DNA of 64,000 nucleotides. It comes from a virus. Below the pieces are notes generated by a model. The model did not search any database. It was not told the DNA's origin and saw only the letters and a list, made by a program, of their open reading frames with translations. A program made the position numbers and the translations under genes. The stretch is taken from IMG/VR virus record IMGVR_UViG_3300020165_000007, positions 1 through 64,000 of that record; one strand, given 5' to 3'. Within the stretch, counting starts at the first letter, position 1. The number at the start of each line of letters is the position of its first letter. Shown here piece after piece: positions 32,886 through 41,773 of the stretch.

Positions 32886-34592
32886 TTATCCTTCACAAGC
32901 AACACATTGTAAGTCGTTGAGGTTTAATTTCTTCCTTGAGAAAGCCTGAGCTGAGTTCATCGAATGTTGATAATATAGTGTTTTTACTCCTAGTTTCCAA
33001 GCGTCAATTAACAGTTTATTTATATCTTTTGTTGGCATATCAGGTGAAACCATTAAGTTTAATGACTGTGATTGGTCAATATAGTCTTGTCTGATAGCCG
33101 CTTGGTTGATTATGGACGCTTGATTTATTTCGGCAAATGTTCTAAATACATCTTTTTGCTCTTTAGTTAAAAAATCTAAGTGTTGAGCTGAACCATCTCT
33201 TTTCTTAATACTGTCCCACACTTGTTTGGTATCTTTACCTAACTCTTGTAATAGTTTTTTAAGTACCGGATTTTTAATAGTAACTTTTAATTTAGCAACG
33301 TCTTTAACATAACAATTAGACCATATAGGTTCTATTGATTGTGATACTTGTCCTAAAATAAACGCTGATGAGGTAGTAGGTGCAATTGCATTTAGAGTAA
33401 CATTTCTTCTACCATAACCTTCAAGATATTCAGGTTCTCCAAAAATTTTAGCCAAGTCTTCAGAAGCCTTATATGACTTTTCTTTTATCAATTTAAAAAC
33501 TTCTACATTAAGTTTAGCGCTTTCTTTAGTGTCAAAAGGTAAGTTTTTAGATTGTAATAGTGAGTGCCAACCTAAAACACCTAAACCTAACGCTCTTTGT
33601 CTTTTTGCGAAGTTATATGCCTTCTCCAAATAAAAGAATCCTCTTTTACCTTCTATAGTACCATCGTCTCTAATATTTTCAATTTTTGTTAAAAATTCAC
33701 TTACAACGGCATCTAAAAAGAAGGTCATTATCTCAACCGCATCTGTATTTTTCCACTCATCATAATGAAGTACATTCATGGATGAAAGAACACATACGAA
33801 TGACTCCTCATCTGAGTTATGTAAAGCTATTTCCGAACAAAGGTTAGAGTTATAAATTTTAGCACCTTTATCTCTATAAACATCGGGAGCTTTATTATTC
33901 ATAGTATCGTTAAACATAATATAAGGATATCCAATTTCCCCCCTTCTTTGTATTACTTTAGCCCAAATCGCTCTTTTTTCATTATCCCCACCTATCATAT
34001 CATTCATAAACTCATCAGTAACAGTTACCGCATGTGTTAAGTCCTGAATAGGAAAACCTTCGGTACCAATTTCTAAAAATTCCATAATATCAGGATGTTC
34101 TACAGGTAAATATGGAGAGAATCTACCTCTTCTAGTAGACCCCTGTGAAATATTATCGACAACACTTTCAAATAAGTTCATAAAATGAACTGAGCCTGGA
34201 GCATGTCCATTGTCTGTAATCTCAGCACCTCTTTCTCTAATATTACCAAAGTAACCTGAGGTACCTCCACCCATTTTACTCATTTCGCCCACTTCTGCTT
34301 GTGTATATAATATTGACTCTATGTTGTCACATATATTTGACCCAAAACAACTGACAGGTAGACCTCTTTTTTTACCAAAATTAGCCCAAACAGGTGAAGA
34401 TAGTGAATACCATCCTCGACCCATATATTCATAAAATTTATCCGCGAACCCTTCAATTCCTAGTATTTTTTCAGCGTGATTAGCTATAGTGCGAATTCTA
34501 TCTAACGCCTCTTCTCCGTCACTAAGATATCCTCTACGAAGAAAGGTAATGGACTCCTCATTTATCCATTCAAAATTTTCTCTATTTTCCAT
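32886..34592 (-). CDS. nrdA: ribonucleotide reductase large subunit, class I, no ATP-cone (568 aa)
   Basis: Reduces ribonucleoside diphosphates to deoxy forms for phage DNA synthesis. Catalytic features are all visible: Cys82 (PVSCFG), the N250-x-C252-x-E254 active-site triad (NSNLCSEI), Cys267 (FVCVLSS), the tandem Tyr540-Tyr541 of the radical path (TLYYQHS), and a C-terminal Cys pair (CVACEG) for re-reduction. The phosphate-binding loop PTTSSAFILGQ is present. The protein is about 190 residues shorter than E. coli NrdA, and the N-terminal ATP-cone is missing; that domain is on the small subunit instead. The start is 15 bases after nrdB. Confidence 0.93.
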   Translation of the reverse strand: MENRENFEWINEESITFLRRGYLSDGEEALDRIRTIANHAEKILGIEGFADKFYEYMGRGWYSLSSPVWANFGKKRGLPVSCFGSNICDNIESILYTQAEVGEMSKMGGGTSGYFGNIRERGAEITDNGHAPGSVHFMNLFESVVDNISQGSTRRGRFSPYLPVEHPDIMEFLEIGTEGFPIQDLTHAVTVTDEFMNDMIGGDNEKRAIWAKVIQRRGEIGYPYIMFNDTMNNKAPDVYRDKGAKIYNSNLCSEIALHNSDEESFVCVLSSMNVLHYDEWKNTDAVEIMTFFLDAVVSEFLTKIENIRDDGTIEGKRGFFYLEKAYNFAKRQRALGLGVLGWHSLLQSKNLPFDTKESAKLNVEVFKLIKEKSYKASEDLAKIFGEPEYLEGYGRRNVTLNAIAPTTSSAFILGQVSQSIEPIWSNCYVKDVAKLKVTIKNPVLKKLLQELGKDTKQVWDSIKKRDGSAQHLDFLTKEQKDVFRTFAEINQASIINQAAIRQDYIDQSQSLNLMVSPDMPTKDINKLLIDAWKLGVKTLYYQHSMNSAQAFSRKKLNLNDLQCVACEG

Positions 34593-34607
34593 TTTAGTTA
34601 TATCGTT

Positions 34608-35888
34608 TTAAAATAAATCGTTTGATGTGATTGATTTTGATTTTTTACTATAGTTAATACTTCTTTTATTAAAGAAGTCTGTGTGTTTTGTAGTTAAAAT
34701 CTCATCGTCAAACCATTCCGTGGTTTCTAATATTGTTTCATTAACTTCAAAAACACTATCAATACCAATTGAATTTAAAGATACATTAAATCTGTGTTTA
34801 ATAAACTCCAATGTTTGTTTTTTAGTGAGAAATTCTAAGTCTCCCTCTTCAAAAATCCAATTTACCACTTCTTGCTCAGCCTCATACGCTTCGTGAGTTG
34901 AGATTATTAAATCCTCCACTAGTTCTTGTGTCCACCAATCGGGGTTTTCTTGTTTGATTAAGTTAACCAACTCAAATCCAAATTCAGCGTGAATATTTTC
35001 TTCTTTCGATGTCGCTTCAACCGCATTACTAATCCCTTTCAATTTGTTTTTATGTTTATTAAATGACATAATAACTAAAAATTGTGAAAATAATGATACA
35101 TTTTCAATAAACATAGAGAACAATACAATCGATTCAAAGTATTCTTTGTTTTCTACCGCTTTTGAGTTAGTAATAGATTTTTCTAAGTATTTAATTCTTC
35201 TTCTAATTGCGGGTACTTCAAGTAAATTTTCAAATTTTTTATTTAAACCTAAAAGCTGTATTAGGTGTGAATAAGCATCCGCATGTCTAACCTCTGATTC
35301 CGCAAAAGTAGCCCCTACACTTCCAATCTCAGGTTTAGGCATTCTTTTGTATATGTCACCCCAAAATGTTTTAACTGCAATTTCTATTTGTGATATTGCT
35401 AACATAGCTCTTTCAACTGCAGATTTTTCTTTCTTATTTAAATGGACCTTATAGTCTTGTATGTCGGACGTAAAATTAAATTCTGTGTGAACCCAATATG
35501 AATGTCTTATAGCGTCTACATATTCATTAAGATTAGGGTAATCATATGGTTTTAGATTTGTTCTTTTAGAAAAAATATTGGGTCTACTTTTTGAACGGTA
35601 AATGATGTACTCTTTCGCAACGTCATTCAAACCATTATCCATTAATTTATTTTCCACCATGTCGTGTATTTCATCAACATGAGGAACGTGTTCTTTATTA
35701 TTCCTAAAAATCGCTTTAGTGGTTAGTCTAGCGATTTTTTCAGCCATTTCCTCATCTACCATTTCGATGCTTTTCATCGCCTTTATGACCGCCCTTTCAA
35801 TTTTTTCAGAATGAAATGGTACTTTATCTCCACTTCTTTTTACGACATAGCGTATATCTCTATCAATTTTATCTATTAATCTTTCCAT
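34608..35888 (-). CDS. nrdB: ribonucleotide reductase small subunit with N-terminal ATP-cone (426 aa)
   Basis: Residues ~13-100 are an ATP-cone (VVKRSGDKVPF...KIERAVIKAM...), the allosteric on/off domain normally found on the large subunit. The rest is a ferritin-like R2 protein with metal ligands in E199-x2-H202 (ESEVRH) and E297-x2-H300 (EENIH). Tyr206 lies four residues after H202, as does the radical Tyr122 in E. coli; E169 and E262 are likely further ligands. ATP-cones on R2 have been characterised in the flavobacterium Leeuwenhoekiella blandensis, where dATP drives R2 oligomerisation. The gene lies between helicase and nrdA in the replication operon. The metal type (Fe or Mn) cannot be told from sequence. 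Confidence 0.92.
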   Translation of the reverse strand: MERLIDKIDRDIRYVVKRSGDKVPFHSEKIERAVIKAMKSIEMVDEEMAEKIARLTTKAIFRNNKEHVPHVDEIHDMVENKLMDNGLNDVAKEYIIYRSKSRPNIFSKRTNLKPYDYPNLNEYVDAIRHSYWVHTEFNFTSDIQDYKVHLNKKEKSAVERAMLAISQIEIAVKTFWGDIYKRMPKPEIGSVGATFAESEVRHADAYSHLIQLLGLNKKFENLLEVPAIRRRIKYLEKSITNSKAVENKEYFESIVLFSMFIENVSLFSQFLVIMSFNKHKNKLKGISNAVEATSKEENIHAEFGFELVNLIKQENPDWWTQELVEDLIISTHEAYEAEQEVVNWIFEEGDLEFLTKKQTLEFIKHRFNVSLNSIGIDSVFEVNETILETTEWFDDEILTTKHTDFFNKRSINYSKKSKSITSNDLF

Positions 35889-35911
35889 TTTTATAATAAT
35901 TTTAGGGTTTA

Positions 35912-37288
35912 TTAATTACTCTCCTTTTGTTTTTTTCTATCAAGGAGTTCTTTAATTCGTTTCCTATTGTTTTCTTCTTTTTGTTCTTCCAAACCTAAGA
36001 AGGTTACACTTTGTTCAGTATCTATAACTAACATCTCGTTATCAAATTTACAATTTTCAAACACAACACCGTCTTTCCCAATTCTAGACTTAGTGATGGC
36101 GATTGTAGCTAAATTCATTTCTTTTTGCTGTAAGGATTTCGCGACAGAAATAATTACGTGCCCTACTTGAGCCTTTTTAATCGAGCCTCCCATTTGGTCA
36201 GTAGTAACCACATCAGAAGATATAGAACTTCTATTACCTTGGGTTGCTGTCCATCCTACCAAATCCAATTCGTGACACATCGATTCAAATCCTCTCATTA
36301 CTGAACCCTCACTTTTCCACTCATCACCTAAGTTTTTGTCAGGAACTACACAATCAATATAATCTAGTACTACCATGTCAACTTTATTACCTTCTGCAGT
36401 CATCTTACGAATTTGATTTTTAATCTGATTCATAGTAAGTGTATCTGACGGAAGTTTCTTTAAGATTAACTTATTTGGTGTATTTTCACGAATATCTTTA
36501 ATTTTGTCCATGACTTTGTCCTTATGTAAAGACAATAAATCAGGAGCTATTTCAGTCCATAACGTAAAATGTTTTCTTTGTATAATTTTAGGGTTATCCT
36601 CAAAGAATATCTGAAGTACGTTATAACCTAAATTAAATGCGTGGTTAGAGATTTTAGTTAGGAGGGTGGATTTTCCAACACCTGTAGGTGCTAATATAAC
36701 TCCCAATTCTCCTTTCGCCATACCTCCTTTCAAAAGGTTATCAATACCTGGTATACCCATAGGTATCGGATGTCTAAAATCTTCTTCTAAAACGTCATCT
36801 AAGTTAGCAAAAACATCTGCAGTTCCAGTGTCTACCTCACCAACTTGTAATGCTTCTCTAACCATTTCCTCCAAATGGTCATAACTCTCAAAATCACCTT
36901 TATCAATGATTTTCTGAGCCTTACCCATAACCTTTTGTAGTTCTTGTTGTTTACAGAATTTTAAAGCCTTTTCTTGTACAAAAATTTCACCTTCCGATGG
37001 GGCTTCCTTAATTTGTTCTACCATATCCAAAACCATTTTTTGAGCCATGGGTGAGGACACTTCAGACTTAATAAGTTGTTCTAAGGTGTTGTAAGAAGGA
37101 GTATGTTCATACTTTATATAATACTCCTTAATAATTTGCATAATCAGTTTAAAGTACTGATTGTCAAAGTATTTTGGTTCAATTACATCAACAATAGACG
37201 CCGCAAAGTCCTTGTAAAGAACGATGTTATTAAGTAGTTGATTTTGAAATGTGTTTCCGAGATAACCAAAATTTTTTTCCTTAGACAT
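35912..37288 (-). CDS. 41: replicative DNA helicase, DnaB/gp41 type (458 aa)
   Basis: Unwinds DNA at the replication fork as a hexamer. The RecA-type core has Walker A APTGVGKST (residues ~200-208), a glutamate-rich H1a region (QIFFED), Walker B MVVLDYID (D309) and the later TQGNR and KSRIGKDG motifs. The N-terminal ~150 residues are helical, as in DnaB-type helicases. Length equals T4 gp41 (475 aa). No primase domain is fused and no primase is seen in this window. The neighbours are an unknown 151-aa gene and nrdB. Confidence 0.9.
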   Translation of the reverse strand: MSKEKNFGYLGNTFQNQLLNNIVLYKDFAASIVDVIEPKYFDNQYFKLIMQIIKEYYIKYEHTPSYNTLEQLIKSEVSSPMAQKMVLDMVEQIKEAPSEGEIFVQEKALKFCKQQELQKVMGKAQKIIDKGDFESYDHLEEMVREALQVGEVDTGTADVFANLDDVLEEDFRHPIPMGIPGIDNLLKGGMAKGELGVILAPTGVGKSTLLTKISNHAFNLGYNVLQIFFEDNPKIIQRKHFTLWTEIAPDLLSLHKDKVMDKIKDIRENTPNKLILKKLPSDTLTMNQIKNQIRKMTAEGNKVDMVVLDYIDCVVPDKNLGDEWKSEGSVMRGFESMCHELDLVGWTATQGNRSSISSDVVTTDQMGGSIKKAQVGHVIISVAKSLQQKEMNLATIAITKSRIGKDGVVFENCKFDNEMLVIDTEQSVTFLGLEEQKEENNRKRIKELLDRKKQKESN

Positions 37289-37327
37289 GTTTATCAGTTT
37301 TTAAAATACGTGTCTTAATAAATATAA

Positions 37328-37783
37328 TCAAACTAGGTTATATCCCGCGATTTCATATGTCAATTTGTCAGTAGAAAAAACATTAGTTAATGCCTTTAAT
37401 ACAGACTTCAAATGAGGTCTTACGTCAACGGTATACCTTACTTTGGGTGGGTAAACTTTCCCATCCCATATACGATGGTATATAACATCATCATTCAATT
37501 TAATGTATACGTTAAAATCTTCTGCCTCGTCCGTCATAGACGTCTCCATAATCTTTGGGTCAGCAGCAATTTGATACTCGTTATCTAACATATAGGTTAT
37601 AGATTTCATTTTAAGGTCGTTATGAATCTCCTCTTGAATTCCCATAACTGTCTCGTACAACTCAAAACTATTTTTCGCGTTTTTGTTATAACTTTTAACA
37701 TTATAATATCTCTGAACAATGATATTATCATTAAGAGTTAGAAGAAACTCCATTTTAGTCATTTCACTTTTTTCCTTACTCAT
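37328..37783 (-). CDS. unknown small protein in the replication operon (151 aa)
   Basis: Not recognised. Soluble, mixed alpha/beta, beginning MSKEKSEMTKMEFLLTLND; it ends with a compact helix-strand region (VRPHLKSVLKALTNVF). It sits between RNase H and helicase, 18 bases after the former and 39 before the latter, in the same direction. A replication accessory role is suggested by position only. Confidence 0.55.
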   Translation of the reverse strand: MSKEKSEMTKMEFLLTLNDNIIVQRYYNVKSYNKNAKNSFELYETVMGIQEEIHNDLKMKSITYMLDNEYQIAADPKIMETSMTDEAEDFNVYIKLNDDVIYHRIWDGKVYPPKVRYTVDVRPHLKSVLKALTNVFSTDKLTYEIAGYNLV

Positions 37784-37801
37784 TTTTTAATTTTTTTTAA
37801 G

Positions 37802-38809
37802 TTAGTTTTTTTTAAATCTTCTTTTTTCTTTTCTTGTTAGTTTCATAAATGGGGTAAGAAAATAAACCCATGCGTTGTCAGTTTTAGGTAGGTATTTGAA
37901 TATTCCATCATCCATCATCATCCTCATCAAATTTTGATACCCCCTACCTTCAGGGTCAATATCTTCAGAGTAATAAAGTTCAACTAGTTCTTTCGCTTCT
38001 TCAGTTAACAAAGGTACTGATAAATCCACAAGTTTCCTATTAATAACATAAAATTCATCACCATATACCCCTCTCTTAGTTTTACCCGATAGTAGGTTTT
38101 GTAACGCTCTGTTATCCTTATCATTTTCGTGTAGTTTTTCACCTTTTTCTAAAATATCGTCAACAGAGACCACGGAATCAACTATCTCAGGGAAAAGTTT
38201 TACAAAAGTTTTTTCACCAAAATAGTAAATACCATCAATATTGTCGGACTTATCTCCTGATATAATTTTAAAAGTAGAAACATTTTGATGGGGTATTGAT
38301 ATATCTTTCAATTTAACTTTATCTCCGTACTTAATCATTTGTTTCTGTGTTGGAGAATATATTTGTACTTTTTCAGATATTAGTTGTGTTAGGTCTTTAT
38401 CCGCAGAAAATATAGTTTTGTTTTCATCCTCAGAGATATGACAATAATACGCTATCATATCATCTGACTCATTACCATCAACTATAATCTGACGTATAAA
38501 CATTTCCTCAAGATACTCTTTTACTCTTTTGAGTTGCCATTCAAATGATTGTTTTTGAATATCATTAAGTCTGTTATACCTTCTATTTTCTTTATATTCT
38601 GCGAAAATTTTCTTCCTCTGTATTGAGTTATCATTTCCGTCCCAAAAAACGATTACCTTATCATAGTTATACTCTGAAATAAATCTACGTAAAGTATTAA
38701 CAAAGTGATATATACCACCAATATGGTTACCTTTATGATAATACTCACGTACTCCATGATAACCTATCTTAAATAGGTTATTTCCATCCACTAATAAGGT
38801 CTTAGTCAC
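37802..38809 (-). CDS. rnh: 5'-3' exonuclease / RNase H, FEN-1 type (335 aa)
   Basis: T4 RNase H-like flap nuclease that removes RNA primers of Okazaki fragments. The acidic metal-binding motifs occur in order: LLVDGNN (D8), VFWDG, DGNESDDMIAYY, FSADKDL and SGDKSDNI, plus the YKENRR arch lysine/arginines. Length fits T4 Rnh (305 aa). The C-terminus is strongly basic (KLTRKEKRRFKKN), suitable for DNA binding. The gene lies 10 bases after uvsX. Confidence 0.88.
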   Translation of the reverse strand: MTKTLLVDGNNLFKIGYHGVREYYHKGNHIGGIYHFVNTLRRFISEYNYDKVIVFWDGNDNSIQRKKIFAEYKENRRYNRLNDIQKQSFEWQLKRVKEYLEEMFIRQIIVDGNESDDMIAYYCHISEDENKTIFSADKDLTQLISEKVQIYSPTQKQMIKYGDKVKLKDISIPHQNVSTFKIISGDKSDNIDGIYYFGEKTFVKLFPEIVDSVVSVDDILEKGEKLHENDKDNRALQNLLSGKTKRGVYGDEFYVINRKLVDLSVPLLTEEAKELVELYYSEDIDPEGRGYQNLMRMMMDDGIFKYLPKTDNAWVYFLTPFMKLTRKEKRRFKKN

Positions 38810-38819
38810 ATTAAAATAC

Positions 38820-39824
38820 TTAAAGAATTAAACTTTCTTCTTCCAACTTAAAGTCACTACCTGTACCAATAATATCTTTCCAATATTCAGAGTTTTCAGA
38901 TTTATACTTTTCGATAGATTTTTTTTCCTCAGAGGAATCCTTTCCGGGTAAAAACCCGTGAGCAGTAACTAATATTCTACCGTCTTCATAACCTAACCCA
39001 TTAATGTGGTTTTTCATAACTGAGACCTTAGTTCTAGTTGCAAATTTTACTTTTCTTTTATCTTTAACCGCAGTTATCTTTGTAGTACCCGCATTTTTTT
39101 GATTTCCAAAAAGAAAAACTAATGATGAGTTTAACCAAATAGCCTCTCCTCCTTTAGCTTTAATCTTAGGCTGACCAAAAGGATTATCTGGAAGTTCAAC
39201 CCATGGTTGGTTAACAATTACTAAAGTATTTTCGTGTTTTGAATCTGACCTACGAGAACCTGATATTCTTTGGTTTATTCCCATACCTATCTTATCTGCC
39301 AAAACTGCCGCATTATGTTGCTTACCACCTTTACCGTCATATGTCATCTTACATGGAACTGAACCAACTGAATCCCATAAAAATAGTAAGTCATAATCCA
39401 AATCTCCACTACTTTGAGCATCTAACAATTCATTAATAAAATTAGTAATTTGTTCAATATATTCAAAGTTATTATTAAAAAGGAAAAATCCATCCCAATC
39501 TAATTCTCCCGTTTCTTTATCAACAACTTCTTCACATTCAAAACCCATAAGTTTTGCATGCTCAAAAGACCATTTCTGCTCTGTTATTATAAAAACAGGG
39601 AGTATACCTTTTTTTTGTGCGTCAACAGCAGCTTTAACAAGTGCTGTAGTTTTTCCTGTATCCGAGTGACCTAAAAACATATTAAGGTGACCCATTGCCG
39701 GTCCAGGTACCCCTACTGCATCTAAGAAATCAGTACCTAAATCATAAAACCTTTGCGGTTTAAACTTAGCTGATGAAGAAAATTTCTTCTTAATATCTTT
39801 AAAGTCTTTCTTTTTAATTGCCAT
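38820..39824 (-). CDS. uvsX: UvsX/RecA-family recombinase (334 aa)
   Basis: Strand-exchange ATPase for recombination-dependent replication and repair. Walker A is GHSDTGKTT (residues 52-60) and Walker B is DLLFLWDSVG (D151). The VIVNQPW segment corresponds to the end of the core where RecA has its Gln sensor. An acidic C-terminal tail (FKLEEESLIL) is present. It is the first gene of the five-gene replication series and starts only 16 bases after a hairpin that closes the SSB unit. Confidence 0.87.
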   Translation of the reverse strand: MAIKKKDFKDIKKKFSSSAKFKPQRFYDLGTDFLDAVGVPGPAMGHLNMFLGHSDTGKTTALVKAAVDAQKKGILPVFIITEQKWSFEHAKLMGFECEEVVDKETGELDWDGFFLFNNNFEYIEQITNFINELLDAQSSGDLDYDLLFLWDSVGSVPCKMTYDGKGGKQHNAAVLADKIGMGINQRISGSRRSDSKHENTLVIVNQPWVELPDNPFGQPKIKAKGGEAIWLNSSLVFLFGNQKNAGTTKITAVKDKRKVKFATRTKVSVMKNHINGLGYEDGRILVTAHGFLPGKDSSEEKKSIEKYKSENSEYWKDIIGTGSDFKLEEESLIL

Positions 39825-39840
39825 TTTTTTTTAATTAAAA

Positions 39841-39874
39841 TAATGGTGAGGAGGATTATCCCTCCTCACCATTA
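39841..39874 (-). terminator. terminator between SSB and uvsX
   Basis: Perfect 14-bp stem TAATGGTGAGGAGG (39841-39854) with 39861-39874 and loop ATTATC, followed on the minus strand by TTTTAATT. It follows the SSB stop by 13 bases. Confidence 0.8.
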
Positions 39875-39887
39875 ACATTTGTAATCT

Positions 39888-40742
39888 TTAGAAAGGAAGA
39901 TTTTCATCGACTTTAGTAGTCGACTGTGGGTCCTTTTCTTCATTAATTTTTACTTTCTCATCACCACCACCAATCGTTTCAATAGTATTGTCTCCATAAA
40001 CAAACTTTTTAAGTTCTGAGTCCCATACAGGTGTCTCTCCCCTTGCGACCGCTTCAAGATACTCTACAGGTCTTTGTGCGTACACATCAGACCACGTCAT
40101 TTCATCCTCCATCCATTCTTTCATCGTATCACTATCATCACTTAGAGGTGTTGGGTCATCGTACATAATAGTTTGAACTACAGTGTACTCAATACCTGAG
40201 TTAGTTTTAGATTTAGAAAGTTCGACAATTAAGTCTCTGCCCTCTTGAGAGTCAGTAACGTCTCCCTTAGCTCTCCATATTGGGATAATCTTATCCAAGA
40301 TACCTTCTTGTTTATAGTTATCCTTAAATCTCCAAAATTTAACCCCGTCTGATTCATTATCACGGTCAACAACCTTTACTATATAAAACTTGCGTGGACG
40401 GTACTGCATAGCCAGTTTTTTATCTGACTCTTTTCCTGTTGACATAAGTTCTTCGTAGACTTCAGTCAATGGGGAGCGTTCACCATCATTTTTACCTGGG
40501 TCGTATAGTTTAACCCATCTACCGTCTACTTGAACCTCGTGAAACCAAACTTCCTTAAATGGTGATGAACCATCGGGTGTTGGTAGTATCCTTATCTTAG
40601 ACTGTCCGGATTTAGTACCTTTAGGTAGGTACGTAGTGAAGTACTTCTTCAACCTTTGCTCTTGAGTCATTCCATCCCCGTTACCGCGAGATGTGACATT
40701 TTTGTCGTACTGAGCTAGTACTGCGTCGAGTGCGTTTGCCAT
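39888..40742 (-). CDS. 32: single-stranded DNA-binding protein, gp32-like (284 aa)
   Basis: The start is set at the ATG at 40742 (MANALDAVLAQYD), preceded by an A-rich stretch; an in-frame ATG 42 bases upstream would add an unlikely basic extension. The N-terminal part is followed by an OB-like core (KIRILPTPDG...WFHEV...RKFYIVKVVDR...). A long acidic C-terminal tail ends KVDENLPF, like the protein-interaction tails of SSB and gp32. T4 gp32 has a zinc finger; no Cys/His cluster is seen here. It has its own promoter (40782-40812) and hairpins on both sides, as expected for an abundant single-gene message. Confidence 0.82.
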   Translation of the reverse strand: MANALDAVLAQYDKNVTSRGNGDGMTQEQRLKKYFTTYLPKGTKSGQSKIRILPTPDGSSPFKEVWFHEVQVDGRWVKLYDPGKNDGERSPLTEVYEELMSTGKESDKKLAMQYRPRKFYIVKVVDRDNESDGVKFWRFKDNYKQEGILDKIIPIWRAKGDVTDSQEGRDLIVELSKSKTNSGIEYTVVQTIMYDDPTPLSDDSDTMKEWMEDEMTWSDVYAQRPVEYLEAVARGETPVWDSELKKFVYGDNTIETIGGGDEKVKINEEKDPQSTTKVDENLPF

Positions 40743-40781
40743 TTTTCTTTTATTCTTTAAAAATTTATCTATTATTCTATA

Positions 40782-40812
40782 CAAATATAAATGATTTTTA
40801 ACTTAAGTCAAA
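40782..40812 (-). promoter_or_regulatory. Bacteroidetes-type promoter of the SSB gene
   Basis: The minus strand reads TTTG (40812-40809), 19 bases, then TATATTTG (40789-40782). This matches the Bacteroidetes primary sigma consensus TTTG / 19-21 bp / TAnnTTTG. The predicted start site near 40774 gives a leader of about 32 bases. Confidence 0.6.
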
Positions 40813-40825
40813 TTACTGAGAATAA

Positions 40826-40851
40826 AAAAAGAGACTCAATAGTCTCTTTTT
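40826..40851 (-). terminator. terminator upstream of the SSB unit
   Basis: 11-bp stem AAAAAGAGACT / AGTCTCTTTTT with loop CAAT, ending on the minus strand in a run of U. It closes the transcription unit of the 40876-41496 gene. Confidence 0.85.
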
Positions 40852-40875
40852 AATAAAAATATTTACACGGTTTAA

Positions 40876-41496
40876 TTACATGAGACCTTCATCTTCAAAT
40901 GGTTGGTCGAACGATTTTTTAATATTGCCGTCCGAATAACTTTCAATGTCATCACTTGTAAGTACGTATTCGTTTTTTCCTGTCTTTTCTAAATCTTCTT
41001 GCTTATCCATAAAGAAGTCAGTTAGTTTTTGATTATATGGATAACTATCTAAACTCCTTAACTGTAATTTTTCTTCAGGAGATTTTTGTCTATATTTTTC
41101 TATTTTAGTTTCCAACTGATTAATTCGGTCTAATATACTATCCATCTCTCCGAGTTTACTTGTTAAATCATCTAATTTACCAAACATAGTATCCATATAT
41201 TCATCCTGTTTATTAGACATATCTTTTTGTGTCGTCACTAAATCTGTAATGTCTAACTCTTCGGTACCGACTTCATCGGTAACATCAACTTCATCATCAC
41301 CACTAACAACTTCAACGTCTGGGTCATCACTTACATCCACAGGTTCAGGGACTTCGTCAACCTCTAAGTCATCTGTCTGAGCAATGTCTTCACCACCTTC
41401 ATCAGGTAAGTCCGTAACTTCCTCTTGCTCAAAAACATAATTATTTATGTTTTGATGTCTTTTTATTTCTTTTAATATTTTTTTATCTATTGACAT
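40876..41496 (-). CDS. acidic coiled-coil protein with capsid-targeting-like N-terminus (206 aa)
   Basis: The basic, helical N-terminus (MSIDKKILKEIKRHQ) contains LKE, which fits the T4 prohead protease rule (L/I)-x-E. It is followed by a very acidic stretch (residues 24-75), a coiled coil (~90-135, heptads such as MFGKLDDLTSKLGEMDSILD) and a conserved-looking C-terminal domain (QLRSLDSYPYNQKLTDFFM...). No enzyme motif. The acid/coiled-coil make-up resembles scaffold or internal head proteins. It lies between the tail hub and SSB and is closed by its own terminator. The virion role is inferred. Confidence 0.5.
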   Translation of the reverse strand: MSIDKKILKEIKRHQNINNYVFEQEEVTDLPDEGGEDIAQTDDLEVDEVPEPVDVSDDPDVEVVSGDDEVDVTDEVGTEELDITDLVTTQKDMSNKQDEYMDTMFGKLDDLTSKLGEMDSILDRINQLETKIEKYRQKSPEEKLQLRSLDSYPYNQKLTDFFMDKQEDLEKTGKNEYVLTSDDIESYSDGNIKKSFDQPFEDEGLM

Positions 41497-41509
41497 AATA
41501 TTTTTTATT

Positions 41510-41734
41510 TTATCCGTTTAATAGTGTCTTCATTCCCTGTGGGGTCTCAACTCTTAGAGTTTTATTAACTTTCATAGTATTATCTACTCTTTCGATTAAC
41601 CCGTCTCTCATTCTTACCGTATAACAGTCTCCGGTATCTAAATCACACACTTCTTTATATCCGTTTCCGTTATCACGCTCAGTTAATCGACTATCCTTTT
41701 GTAGATATGTGTCTAATAAATTTTTTATGTTCAT
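41510..41734 (-). CDS. small protein of unknown function (74 aa)
   Basis: The N-terminus is MNIKNLLDTYLQKDSRLTE, a short amphipathic helix ending in L-T-E, a fit to the T4 prohead cleavage rule. A small beta domain with two Cys follows (CDLDTGDCYTV). One of the four copies of the 14-bp AT motif lies just 6 bases before the ATG. Function unknown. Confidence 0.55.
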   Translation of the reverse strand: MNIKNLLDTYLQKDSRLTERDNGNGYKEVCDLDTGDCYTVRMRDGLIERVDNTMKVNKTLRVETPQGMKTLLNG

Positions 41735-41740
41735 TACTCT

Positions 41741-41754
41741 TTTTTATATAAATA
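41741..41754 (-). promoter_or_regulatory. 14-bp AT motif, copy 3
   Basis: Same 14-mer as at 4988, 11728 and 53462. Six bases separate it from the ATG at 41734, so a message starting here would be nearly leaderless. Confidence 0.4.
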
Positions 41755-41773
41755 TATTGATTATTTGGAATAT

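Noticed and set aside
39888-40784. Longer SSB start at 40784.
   Set aside because: It adds MYRIIDKFLKNKRK, which is not SSB-like and would sit almost on top of the predicted promoter start; the ATG at 40742 has an A-rich leader and a normal SSB N-terminus.
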